DNA of 64,000 nt from GCA-2709075 sp964492555. GTDB taxonomy: Bacteria; Pseudomonadota; Alphaproteobacteria; MPNO01; UBA2964. A program made the translations under genes and the position numbers. The stretch covers positions 93,992 through 157,991 of the forward strand of contig CAZBKQ010000001.1 in NCBI GenBank assembly GCA_964492555.1, given 5' to 3'. The notes below the pieces were generated by a model, which saw only the letters and a program-made list of their open reading frames with translations, was not told the origin of the DNA and searched no databases. Positions 36,177 through 44,852 of the stretch are shown here, piece by piece; position 1 is the stretch's first letter, and each line of letters opens with the position of its first letter.

Positions 36177-37429
36177 CAACTCACCTCGGAAAACGGAATG
36201 AAATCCAACATGGTGCCGGGCTCGATTTCCGTCAACTCCTCGGGCAGTTCGAGCAATCCGTCGGAGGCGACCATCGAAGACAGGATTCCCGCCCCGTCAC
36301 GCGGAAATTTCTCAGCACCGGCCACGCCGTGCTCATCGGTTTTCAGAGACACCCGGATCCATTCCCGCCGACCGGCTTTCTTGCGGTAGGAAAATCGCGC
36401 CGGAACGCGGAAAGACAAGGGGTCGGTTTCCGTGGCGCCGCCAAGCAGCAGCAACGCCGGCCGAGCGAAGCGCATAAAAGTCACCATCACGGCGACGGGA
36501 TTGCCGGGCAATCCGATAAACGGCGTCGATCCGATCTGGCCGAGCGCGAGGGGGCGTCCGGGCCGGATGGCCAGCCGCCAGAAATAGAGATTACCGAGAG
36601 ATTCCACGGCAAGCCGTACATGGTCTTCTTCGCCGGCGGAGACGCCGGCCGAGCTGATGATGACGTCATGATCCGTGGCCGCGGCGCGCAACGCCGCTTC
36701 GATGTCCTCCCGCCGGTCCGGCAGGATGCCGAGATCATCGACCTCACACCCCAGACCCGAGAGCAGTGCCGCGACCGAATAGCGGTTGGAATCGAAGATA
36801 CAGCCGTCATCAAGTGTGTCCCCGACATCGCGGATCTCGTCGCCGGTAGAAAACAACCCGACGCGCAACCGCTTGAAAACGCGCAGTTCTGTTTGCGCTA
36901 TCGAGGCCGCCTGGCCGATATGTTGCGGACGCAGCCTCTGGCCGGTCCGTAAAATGACTTCGCCTTTGCCGATATCCTCGCCGGCGCGGCGCCTGTTGAT
37001 CCCGGGTTTCACTCCCGCCGGGACAGTAATCCGGTCGCCGTCGCGCCGGCAGTCCTCCTGCATGACCACCGTGTCGGGCCCCTCCGGCATCGGCGCGCCG
37101 GTAAAAATTTGCCAGGCCTCTCCCGGTTTTGCGGGACGCGGCGCGGGATGGCCGGCGGCAATGCGACCGGCGATGGGCAGCACGGTTTCGGCTTTCGCAT
37201 TCAAGTCGTCATGGCGGACGGCGTAACCGTCCACTGCCGCGTTGTCGAAGGGGGGAACAGGGCCGGGGGCGTCTATATTTTCGGCGAGGATGCGTCCCGC
37301 CGCATCGGCCAACGATACCTGTTCGGTATCGGCGACGGGATGGAGCCGCTCCTTCAGCAGCGCAAGCGCATCGTGGGCCGTCATCAGGGGGCTACCGAAG
37401 GCGAAGCAATCATCGGAGAGCTGCGCCAT
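36176..37429 (-). CDS. moeA: Molybdopterin molybdenumtransferase MoeA
   Basis: 417 residues from the ATG at 37429 (MAQLSDDCFAFGSPLMTAHD). It inserts molybdate into adenylylated molybdopterin. Motifs: PPFDNAAVDGYAVR, IFTGAPMPEGPDTVVMQED, RRAGEDIGKGE, GLFSTGDEI, IFDSNRYSV, SSAGVSAGEEDHV, FIGLPGNPVAVMVTF and the C-terminal barrel domain. The frame is open to 37519, inside mobB. The mobB stop and this ATG are one base apart. Confidence 0.94.
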   Translation of the reverse strand: MAQLSDDCFAFGSPLMTAHDALALLKERLHPVADTEQVSLADAAGRILAENIDAPGPVPPFDNAAVDGYAVRHDDLNAKAETVLPIAGRIAAGHPAPRPAKPGEAWQIFTGAPMPEGPDTVVMQEDCRRDGDRITVPAGVKPGINRRRAGEDIGKGEVILRTGQRLRPQHIGQAASIAQTELRVFKRLRVGLFSTGDEIRDVGDTLDDGCIFDSNRYSVAALLSGLGCEVDDLGILPDRREDIEAALRAAATDHDVIISSAGVSAGEEDHVRLAVESLGNLYFWRLAIRPGRPLALGQIGSTPFIGLPGNPVAVMVTFMRFARPALLLLGGATETDPLSFRVPARFSYRKKAGRREWIRVSLKTDEHGVAGAEKFPRDGAGILSSMVASDGLLELPEELTEIEPGTMLDFIPFSEVS

Positions 37430-37430
37430 A

Positions 37431-37952
37431 TCAGGAAGCGCTCCGAACGGCGTCGGCCGCCGGCCCGGCCCGGTCCAGCACCAGATCGGCAATCGCCGTG
37501 ATGTCGTCCAGCGCGACAAAATCGCATGTTAGATCGGGCAGGAAGGCGTCGCTCGCCACCGCGACGACGCTGGGGTCGTCGGGCCAGAGCGGCGGCTTGC
37601 CGACGGCGGGGCGGAATACTTCCAGTTTCGGATAGGGTGCGCGTTTCCACCCCTCCACAAGAACGATGTCGGCGGGCGAGAGCCTTTCGATCAATTCCGC
37701 GAGGGACGGTTCCTCCTCCGCCGCGTGTTCATGGATGACCACCCAACGGCGGGAAGACGAGATCAGAACCTCTTGCGCGCCGGCTTCGCGATGACGGTAG
37801 GAATCCTTGCCAGGTTGATCGATATCGAAGGAATGGTGGGCGTGCTTGATCGTTGCGACAGACAGATCGCGCCGCCGCAGCTCGGGTATCAGCCGCGTCA
37901 TCAATGTGGTCTTGCCGCTGCCGCTCCACCCCGCGATGCCGAAAAGTCTCAT
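37431..37952 (-). CDS. mobB: Molybdopterin-guanine dinucleotide biosynthesis protein MobB
   Basis: 173-residue GTPase that helps MobA form the guanine dinucleotide cofactor. P-loop GWSGSGKTTL (residues 8-17), then ATIKHAHHSFDIDQPGKDSYRHREAGA, LVEGWKRAPYPKLEVFR and VALDDI. The presence of MobB implies bis-MGD enzymes of the DMSO-reductase family in the cell, though none is in this window. Its start overlaps the end of pgsA. Confidence 0.93.
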   Translation of the reverse strand: MRLFGIAGWSGSGKTTLMTRLIPELRRRDLSVATIKHAHHSFDIDQPGKDSYRHREAGAQEVLISSSRRWVVIHEHAAEEEPSLAELIERLSPADIVLVEGWKRAPYPKLEVFRPAVGKPPLWPDDPSVVAVASDAFLPDLTCDFVALDDITAIADLVLDRAGPAADAVRSAS

Positions 37953-38527
37953 TGCTCCCGGTTCGTGTTGTCGAGCCGGTCAATATGGCGTAGCCCGGCG
38001 CGCAGGTAGTCATAGCCGGTAATCAGGGTCAGTACGGCGGCGATCCAGAGACACCATTCGCCGATCATCTGGGTGGGCAGCATTTCCGGCCCGTGTTGTC
38101 CCACGATCAGGAAGCCGATGGCGAACATCTGCAGCGCCGTTTTCCATTTGGCCAGCGTTGTGACAGGAACGCCGATATCGACGCCGGCAAGAAATTCGCG
38201 CAAGCCCGAGACCACGATTTCACGACATAAAATGACGACGGCAGGCAGGACCGTGCCGCCCGATATCTGGCCGAACCCCGTTAGCAACAGCAAGGTGGCG
38301 GCGACCAGTAGCTTGTCGGCGACGGGATCGAGAAACCTGCCGAAGGCGGATTGCTGGCTCCAGGCGCGCGCGAGGTAGCCGTCGAGAAAATCCGTCAGCG
38401 CGGCGAGTCCAAACAACCCGCAGGCGAGCCACTGTCCCAGCGGCGTTTCCAGATAGAAAAGCGCGACGATGCCCGGAATCGCGATGATCCGGCCCAAAGT
38501 CAGCATATTCGGCACGCTGCTCAGCAT
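37949..38527 (-). CDS. pgsA: CDP-diacylglycerol--glycerol-3-phosphate 3-phosphatidyltransferase
   Basis: 192-residue integral membrane enzyme that makes phosphatidylglycerol phosphate. The CDP-alcohol motif is intact: DFLDGYLARAWSQQSAFGRFLDPVADK (about residues 44-70). Start NMLTLGRIIAIP and four to six membrane helices fit the family. The order uvrC-pgsA-(moaD/E) is standard in proteobacteria. 68 bp after uvrC. Confidence 0.95.
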   Translation of the reverse strand: MLSSVPNMLTLGRIIAIPGIVALFYLETPLGQWLACGLFGLAALTDFLDGYLARAWSQQSAFGRFLDPVADKLLVAATLLLLTGFGQISGGTVLPAVVILCREIVVSGLREFLAGVDIGVPVTTLAKWKTALQMFAIGFLIVGQHGPEMLPTQMIGEWCLWIAAVLTLITGYDYLRAGLRHIDRLDNTNREQ

Positions 38528-38595
38528 TCGAATGATAATCCGTCAATTTCGCGCGTCAGATGCGAGATATAAGACAGACCGCCGCCGATGCCAAA

Positions 38596-40512
38596 TTATC
38601 CTTCCGCGTGGAAGAAATCGTATATCCGTTGCGCGAGCGACCGGCTGACACCCTTTACCGCTTCCAGATCGGCCAGCCCGGCTTCCGCCACCGCTTTCGC
38701 CGATCCGAAATGATGCAACAACGCCTTTTTCCGCATCGCGCCGACGCCGGAGATCCGGTCGAGCGGCGAGCGCGAGACAGCTTGTTTTCGCCGCGCCCGG
38801 TGGCTGCCGATGGCGAAGCGGTGTGCTTCATCCCGTAGCCGCTGCAGGAAATACAAGACCGGGTCGTCATGCTTCATCAGGAAAGACGGGCGGCCGTCGA
38901 TATGAAACCGCTCGCGTCCCGCGTCGCGGTCCGGCCCTTTGGAAACCCCCACCACGGCGAGGTCGTCGATCGCCAGATCGGCCAGGATCTCCCGCACGGC
39001 GGTCAACTGGCCCGCGCCGCCATCAATCAAAACCAGATCCGGCCAGGTGCCCGATTCCCGGTCGGGGTCTTCCTTCAGGGCCCGGCTGAACCGGCGTGTC
39101 ATAACCTCGCGCATCATTGCGTAATCGTCGCCCGGCGCCATATCGGTGTTCCGGATATTGAATTTTCTGTACGCGTTCTTGGCGAATCCTTCGGGCGTCG
39201 CGACGATCATGGCGCCGACAGGGTTGGTGCCCGATATGTGGCTGTTGTCGTATACCTCAATCCGGTCCGGCGCGGCTTCGAGGCCGAAAACCTCGGCCAT
39301 CCCGTCCAGCAGCCGCCTTTGTGTGGCGTTCTCCGCCATGCGGCGGGCCAGCGCCTCGCGCGCATTTTCAGCGGCGCGGCGGATCAGCATATGACGCGGC
39401 CCGCGCGACGGGCTGGTGACCGTAACCTTGCGTTCGGCGCGCGATGACAGCGCTTCTTCCAGAAGCTTCTCTTCCGCCGGGACGATATTGACGAGGATAG
39501 CCGGTGGCGGCTTCTTGTCGGCGTAAAACTGGCCCATGAATGCGGCGATAATGGCATCCTTTTCCGAGCCGGCTGTCCGGGACGGAAAATAGGTCCTGTT
39601 GCCGAAATTCTGCCCGCCGCGAAAAAAGAACACCTGAACGCAGGCCTGCCCGCCCGCGGTTTCAAGCGCGATTACGTCGGCATCGCCCAGTTTCGCGACA
39701 TTGATGTCCTGATGCGCCTGGATCTGGGTCAAGGCCTGGATTCGGTCGCGGAACGCGGCGGCGGCTTCGAATTCCAGGGCTTCCGAAGCCGCCTGCATGC
39801 GTTGCGACAGGCTGTCCTGCAGATTGCGGCTGCGGCCCGTGAGAAATGACCGTGCCTCATCGACGATGCGGCTGTAATCCTCCTCAGCGATGCGGCCGAC
39901 ACACGGGGCCGCGCAACGCTTGATCTGATATTGCAGGCAGGGCCGCGTGCGGCTCTTGAATATCGCGTCCGAACAGTTGCGTAACGGAAAGGCGCGTTGC
40001 AGCGCCGCCAGCGTCCGGTTGACGGCGCCGGCGGAGGCAAACGGGCCGAAATACTCGCCCTTGTCGCCGCGCGCCCCCCGGTGCTTGAGAAGCTGCGGCC
40101 AGGCGCTGTTTCCGGTCAGCAGGATATAGGGAAAAGATTTATCGTCCCGCAGCAGAATATTGTAATGCGGCTTCAGCCGCTTGATCAGATTGCTCTCCAG
40201 CAGGAGCGCTTCGGCTTCCGTGTGGGTGGCAATCACTTCCAACGTCGCTGTCGCCGCGATCATGCGCTGGATGCGGACCGGGTGCCGGTCGGGCCGCGTA
40301 TAGGCGGTCACCCGGCGTTTCAGATTGCGGGCCTTGCCGACATAAAGAACGGCGCCCCTATCGTCTATCATCCGGTAGACACCGGGGCTGGAAGACAAGG
40401 TCCGCACGGCTGCACGGATATTATCCGCCCCCCGCGCGAGCGACGGCGTCAGGCCCCGATTATCCACAGAAGATGATGTTTCAGCTTTTTCCGCCATCCT
40501 GATTCGCATCAT
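38596..40512 (-). CDS. uvrC: Excinuclease ABC subunit C
   Basis: About 638 residues. The incision subunit makes both cuts in nucleotide-excision repair. N-terminal GIY-YIG domain (SSPGVYRMIDDRGAVLYVGKARNLKRR), UVR motif that binds UvrB (about 215-250), RNase H-like domain with YDNSHISGTNPVGAM and VLIDGGAGQL, and C-terminal helix-hairpin-helix pair (ISGVGAMRKKALLHHFGSAKAV). Starts are possible at GTG 40548 or at ATG 40539, 40512 and 40509. I use 40512, which has CAGG upstream. A perfect DnaA box lies in its first codons. Confidence 0.95.
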   Translation of the reverse strand: MMRIRMAEKAETSSSVDNRGLTPSLARGADNIRAAVRTLSSSPGVYRMIDDRGAVLYVGKARNLKRRVTAYTRPDRHPVRIQRMIAATATLEVIATHTEAEALLLESNLIKRLKPHYNILLRDDKSFPYILLTGNSAWPQLLKHRGARGDKGEYFGPFASAGAVNRTLAALQRAFPLRNCSDAIFKSRTRPCLQYQIKRCAAPCVGRIAEEDYSRIVDEARSFLTGRSRNLQDSLSQRMQAASEALEFEAAAAFRDRIQALTQIQAHQDINVAKLGDADVIALETAGGQACVQVFFFRGGQNFGNRTYFPSRTAGSEKDAIIAAFMGQFYADKKPPPAILVNIVPAEEKLLEEALSSRAERKVTVTSPSRGPRHMLIRRAAENAREALARRMAENATQRRLLDGMAEVFGLEAAPDRIEVYDNSHISGTNPVGAMIVATPEGFAKNAYRKFNIRNTDMAPGDDYAMMREVMTRRFSRALKEDPDRESGTWPDLVLIDGGAGQLTAVREILADLAIDDLAVVGVSKGPDRDAGRERFHIDGRPSFLMKHDDPVLYFLQRLRDEAHRFAIGSHRARRKQAVSRSPLDRISGVGAMRKKALLHHFGSAKAVAEAGLADLEAVKGVSRSLAQRIYDFFHAEG

Positions 40513-40745
40513 ATCGCGCCTGATTCCGGCGCCGCCCATCCTGTCCACGCATATTGTGGATAAGTCTGTGGCAAATTAACCCTAGGGGGGGCTACTCCTT
40601 TGCAATTATTGAATTTCCCTTAATCTGCCCAAAAATTAGTCAATATCATAAACTATTGAATTAATTATATTTTTACTCAAATCGCCCCCGATAACAGCCT
40701 GAATTTTAATAATCCGGTAATATTTCTGCCATGACTTCAGCAATT
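40460..40745. other. DnaA-box pair and AT-rich intergenic region before uvrC
   Basis: TTATCCACA (40460-40468, inside the start of uvrC) and its reverse complement TGTGGATAA (40555-40563) are two perfect DnaA boxes 95 bases apart in opposite directions. CTGTCCACG (40541-40549) and TGTGGCAAA (40568-40576) are weaker matches. From about 40575 to 40745 the DNA turns strikingly AT-rich (for example ATTAATTATATTTTTACTC) and includes TCAATA...TATTGA. No gene lies between 40549 and 40815. It may be a DnaA-regulated uvrC promoter or an origin-like site. Confidence 0.55.
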
Positions 40746-40815
40746 TAGCGCTATGGTGCCCAATTTGAACAAATCGGCCCGTTTCAAAGTCCCAGAAGCA
40801 AAATCCGTAAGTCAA

Positions 40816-41226
40816 TTAATAAGGATTGTTTCTCTTTATCTCTACGCCAACACTTGCGGCATCCGCGAATACATCAAGCTTCTCTACGCGAACCCGGACG
40901 GAACGGACTCTTTTATCCGAAAGGCAGAGCCCGGCGATCTTTTCCGCCAAGGTTTCCACCAGATTTATGTGGCCGCCGGCGACGAGCGCACGAACTGACT
41001 CCACGACCTCTTCATAGTTGACCACCTCCGCCAACCGGTCGGTGTCCACCGGGCCCTCTTCCGTGACTTCCATATCGAGGTTGATGCGCACCCTTTGGCG
41101 GCCATCCTGTTCGTGAAGATGCACGCCGATCAGCGCCGGCAGTATCAGGTCCCGGATAAAGACCAGCCTTATGCCGCCGATCGCCGGCTCGGTCGATAAT
41201 GGCAGGACATTTTTATTCTCAGTCAT
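40816..41226 (-). CDS. folB: Dihydroneopterin aldolase
   Basis: 136 residues; converts dihydroneopterin to hydroxymethyldihydropterin in folate synthesis. Family features: FIRDLILPALIGVHLHEQDGRQRVRINLDMEV, the conserved NYEEVVESVRALVAGGHINLVETLAEKIA with the active-site region, and VRVEKLDVFADAASVGVEI. It lies 30 bp after an SDR gene of the FolM type, supporting a folate/pterin pair. Confidence 0.93.
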   Translation of the reverse strand: MTENKNVLPLSTEPAIGGIRLVFIRDLILPALIGVHLHEQDGRQRVRINLDMEVTEEGPVDTDRLAEVVNYEEVVESVRALVAGGHINLVETLAEKIAGLCLSDKRVRSVRVRVEKLDVFADAASVGVEIKRNNPY

Positions 41227-41256
41227 ATTTCCGTGGGCCTTCTGGTATTCCCGTGT

Positions 41257-42027
41257 CTATTCCTTCGGGCATTGGGGATTGACGGGATATTCCCAGCCCA
41301 GATGCTGACCGCCATCGAGCGCGATCATCTGACCGGTCATCGATGACGCGGACAGGATGAAACGGACGGCGGCGGCAATTTCCTCCGGATCCGCCCCGCG
41401 CCCCAAAGGCGTTGCCGCTTCCTGCGCCCGGAAATCGTCTTCATCCTGACGGGGCGAGGGCAGGGTCGGTCCCGGCCCGATCGCGTTGACCCGGATGCGC
41501 GGGGCAAGCGCGAGGGCCAGAGATTGGGTCAACGACCAAAGCCCCGCCTTGCTGGCGGCATAGGATACGAACCAGGGCGTCGGGTTCCAGACCCTCTGGT
41601 CGATGATATTGACGATATTGCCGCGTATGTCCTCGCCAAGCGCCTTCGCGAAAGACTGGGACAGGAATAACGGCGCGCGCATATTGACCGCCATGTGCCG
41701 GTCCCATGAGTCCGCCGTCACGGTCTCGATGGTGTCGGGCTCGAATACAGATGCGTTATTGATCAGACAGCTGATCGGACCCAGCGCCTGTTCGGCCCCA
41801 CGCAGCAATCCCGCAAGTTCTTCCTCCGCATCAAGCCGCGCGCAAATAGCCGTTGCCCGCACGCCCCGGCTTGCCAGATCATTGGCCAGCGCATCCGCGT
41901 CTTCCCTCGATTGAAAGCAATGGATCGCGACATTCCAGCCGTCTGCCGCCAGCCCCTCGGCGATCGCGCGCCCGATCCGGCGGCCGCCGCCTGTCACCAG
42001 CGCGTTTTTATGCGATTGCTCAGACAT
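41257..42027 (-). CDS. Short-chain dehydrogenase, FolM/pteridine-reductase-like
   Basis: 256-residue Rossmann-fold reductase. NAD(P) loop VTGGGRRIGRAIAEGLA, NNAS motif in LINNASVFEPD, catalytic Tyr-Lys in SYAASKAGLWSL, and C-terminal GADPEEIAAAVRFILSASSMTGQMIALDGGQHL. The GxRRIG loop and NNASVF fit pteridine/dihydromonapterin reductases. Next to folB, it probably reduces dihydrofolate or dihydromonapterin. Start at ATG 42027; the frame is open to a GTG at 42045. Confidence 0.88.
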   Translation of the reverse strand: MSEQSHKNALVTGGGRRIGRAIAEGLAADGWNVAIHCFQSREDADALANDLASRGVRATAICARLDAEEELAGLLRGAEQALGPISCLINNASVFEPDTIETVTADSWDRHMAVNMRAPLFLSQSFAKALGEDIRGNIVNIIDQRVWNPTPWFVSYAASKAGLWSLTQSLALALAPRIRVNAIGPGPTLPSPRQDEDDFRAQEAATPLGRGADPEEIAAAVRFILSASSMTGQMIALDGGQHLGWEYPVNPQCPKE

Positions 42028-42077
42028 GGATACAGAATGTGTCACTCACACCAAGGGATCAAGCGCGGCAAGGGCGT

Positions 42078-43031
42078 TCAGCTCCCGAAATGCATATAGA
42101 TATAGGCACAATAGAGGGAAAGCATGACCACGCCTTCCCAACGCTGAAACCGCCGGTTGGTAACGAGAAAAAATATGAAAAGGGCGGTCGTTCCTAACAA
42201 TATGGGTAAATCATAGGCGATCAGCGCGCTACTCAACGGGAGCGGGGCAAAGAGCGCCGCCACGCCCGTAATCCCGAGCAGGTTGAAGATGTTGCTGCCG
42301 ATCACATTGCCGAGGCAGACGTCGGCATGCCGCCGGAGTGCCGCCACAACCGATGTGGCAAGTTCCGGCAGGGAAGTGCCGACCGCGATGATCGAAATGC
42401 CGATAACCTCGTCTCCGACCCCGAATTCACGGGCAATCGCCGTGGCGCCCTGCACCGTGAGGTTCGACCCGATCACCAATCCGGCCAATCCCCCTGTCGC
42501 CATGACGATCATCAGAAGCAGGGGCGTCCCGCTGGAGGGAGACAACTCTTCCGCTTCATGCCGGTGAAGTTCGGCGGCGGGGCTCGTTTTCCGGGCATCG
42601 AGCCAAATCGAAACCCCGAGATATGTCACGATCATCGCCAGCATCAGGATGCCCACACTTTCCGCAATGATCCCGAGATATCCCGCTCCGACAAACGCCA
42701 ATGTTGCCAGCGCCAGCATCGCGCCGTCGCGGATCAGCGCCGTGCCCTCGATGGAAGGGGGCTTGATCAACGCGACCAGCCCGATCACCAGCATCATGTT
42801 GGCCATGTTACTGCCGATCACGTTACCGACGGCGATTCCCGGCGCATTTGACAGAACCGAATCGACGCTGACGACCAATTCCGGGGCCGATGTGCCGAAC
42901 CCCACGATGGTCAGCCCAATGATAAACGGCGACAATCCCGCGCGCCCGGCAATGCCCACTGCGCCCCTGACGATCCCTTCTCCGCCGGCAATGAGCAGAG
43001 CCAGCCCGCCAAGGGTGATGAAAATATCCAT
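42078..43031 (-). CDS. Calcium/sodium:proton antiporter (CaCA family, YrbG-like)
   Basis: 317-residue inner-membrane exchanger with about ten helices in two inverted repeats. The ion-binding alpha repeats are GFGTSAPELVVSVDSVLSNAPGIAVGNVIGSN and GTSLPELATSVVAALRRHADVCLGNVIGSN. A charged cytoplasmic loop (about 150-165) separates the halves. Start at ATG 43031 (MDIFITLGGLALLIAGGEG) aligns with family members; the frame is open further to 43169, overlapping the divergent antiporter gene. Confidence 0.9.
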   Translation of the reverse strand: MDIFITLGGLALLIAGGEGIVRGAVGIAGRAGLSPFIIGLTIVGFGTSAPELVVSVDSVLSNAPGIAVGNVIGSNMANMMLVIGLVALIKPPSIEGTALIRDGAMLALATLAFVGAGYLGIIAESVGILMLAMIVTYLGVSIWLDARKTSPAAELHRHEAEELSPSSGTPLLLMIVMATGGLAGLVIGSNLTVQGATAIAREFGVGDEVIGISIIAVGTSLPELATSVVAALRRHADVCLGNVIGSNIFNLLGITGVAALFAPLPLSSALIAYDLPILLGTTALFIFFLVTNRRFQRWEGVVMLSLYCAYIYMHFGS

Positions 43032-43113
43032 AAAGGCCCGATTGAGTTGGACAGTAAGGCTCACAGATGGCATTTGAGGGTCCGAGGGGCAAGAGGGCGG
43101 AGTTCTTGCATTA

Positions 43114-44841
43114 ATGGACGAGCATAATTTTCTTTCCGACATCCTGATCTTTCTGGTCGCCGCGGTCATCGTGGTGCCGGTATTTCAGCGGCTGCGGAGT
43201 TCGATGATTCTCGGCTATTTGTGCGCCGGGTTGATCATCGGTCCGTTCGGGCTGGGTCTGGTCCAGAATGAAGATGTGACGCGCGGCCTCGGCGAACTCG
43301 GCGTAATCTTTCTGCTTTTCACCATCGGGCTCGAGCTGACGGTTGACCGTCTGAAGGTCATTCGCGGATTTATTTTCGGGCTGGGTTCCGCACAGGTCCT
43401 GTTGACCGGCCTGGCGATCTTTTCATTGGCGCTTGTTCTTTGCGTCCCGCTGGAGGCGGCGATCGTTATCGGCGCGTCTCTCGCCTTGTCCTCGACCGCC
43501 GTCGTCATGCAGCTTCTGACCGAACGCGGTGAGACCATGACCCGCTCCGGCCGGGTATCGTTTTCCATATTGCTCCTGCAAGACCTCGCGGTTGTACCGC
43601 TCTTCGCCATCGTTCCGGCGCTCGCGATCGGCGGCGGCGGTACCGGCATGGCGGCGCTCTACGCGTTGGGTAAAGCGGTGATCGCAATCATCGTGATTTT
43701 CGCTTTCGGGCGGCTGGTGCTGCGTCCGGTTTTCCGGATTATCGCCATAGGCCGGTCGCCGGAGCTCTTCGCCGGTATCACGCTTCTGGTGCTGCTGGGC
43801 ACCGCCTTCGGCACCGATTATGCGGGGCTATCCATGGCGATGGGCGGCTTTATCGCCGGTATGCTCCTGGGCGAAACCGAATACAGAATCCAGGTAGCGG
43901 CGGAAATCGCGCCTTTCAAGGGGCTGTTGCTCGGCCTGTTCTTTATGACGGTAGGGCTCGACATCAACCTCGGGCTGATCGCCAATCAATTGGCGCTCGT
44001 GCTCTCATTGGCGGTTGGATTACTTGTCCTGAAGGCGGGGCTATTGATCTGTCTTGTCCGTCTTTCCAAACAGGAATGGCCGATTGCCTTGCAGACCGGG
44101 CTGACACTGGCGCAAGGCGGTGAATTCGCCTTTATCATTCTCGGGCTCGCCACGCAGGATCGCATCATCGCGCCCGAACTCGCGGACCTGCTGATTACCG
44201 TGGTCGCACTGACGATGGTGGTGACGCCCGGTCTGGCATGGGCCGGTCGCCGGCTGGGGCAAAGCCCGCCCGACAAGACGGGCGCGGCTCGGCCCGAGGA
44301 AAGTGAGGATGCCTCTCATCTGCAGGATCATGTCATCGTCCTCGGGTTCGGCCGGGTCGGTCAGTCAGTGTCGAAGATGCTGTTGGCGGGGGATATCCCG
44401 CATATCGCGGTCGAATACGAACCCTCACGCGTCAGTCAGGCAAGAGAACGTGGATTGCCGGTTTATTATGGCAACGCCGGCCATCCGGAGACTCTGGGAG
44501 CACTGGGCGCCGGACGCGCGCGCGCTGTTGTTGTGACACTCGACAACCCGGAGGCAGCCGAACGTGCGGTCCATCTGATACATCGGCGGTATCCCCGGCT
44601 CGATATTTTCGTGCGCGCACGGGATTTCGATCATCAACGGAATCTGGAAAATGCCGGCGCCAGCGCCATTATCCCGGAGACGTTCGAGATGAGTCTGCAG
44701 CTCGGCGCGTCGCTATTGCGGCGGTTCGGAACGGGATCCGATGCGGTCGAAGGTATTGTGAACGACCTGCGGGTCGATCAATACGCGGCGCTGAACGACA
44801 TCATCCATACCCGGAAAGATTCAGACAGCGGCGACAAGTAA
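43114..44841 (+). CDS. CPA2 monovalent cation:proton antiporter with RCK domain (KefB/C type)
   Basis: 575 residues. About 12 membrane helices (8-385) form the Na+/H+ exchanger fold, with IGLELTVDRL and MAMGGFIAGMLLGETEYR as CPA2 landmarks. A cytosolic RCK-N domain (from DHVIVLGFGRVGQSVSKMLL, about 408) binds nucleotide, with GNAGHPETL and ARDFDHQRNLENAGAS after it. It would exchange K+ for H+ in stress. No KefF/KefG partner is nearby. Divergent from the calcium antiporter. Confidence 0.92.
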   Translation: MDEHNFLSDILIFLVAAVIVVPVFQRLRSSMILGYLCAGLIIGPFGLGLVQNEDVTRGLGELGVIFLLFTIGLELTVDRLKVIRGFIFGLGSAQVLLTGLAIFSLALVLCVPLEAAIVIGASLALSSTAVVMQLLTERGETMTRSGRVSFSILLLQDLAVVPLFAIVPALAIGGGGTGMAALYALGKAVIAIIVIFAFGRLVLRPVFRIIAIGRSPELFAGITLLVLLGTAFGTDYAGLSMAMGGFIAGMLLGETEYRIQVAAEIAPFKGLLLGLFFMTVGLDINLGLIANQLALVLSLAVGLLVLKAGLLICLVRLSKQEWPIALQTGLTLAQGGEFAFIILGLATQDRIIAPELADLLITVVALTMVVTPGLAWAGRRLGQSPPDKTGAARPEESEDASHLQDHVIVLGFGRVGQSVSKMLLAGDIPHIAVEYEPSRVSQARERGLPVYYGNAGHPETLGALGAGRARAVVVTLDNPEAAERAVHLIHRRYPRLDIFVRARDFDHQRNLENAGASAIIPETFEMSLQLGASLLRRFGTGSDAVEGIVNDLRVDQYAALNDIIHTRKDSDSGDK

Positions 44842-44852
44842 CCGCTGCGCGG

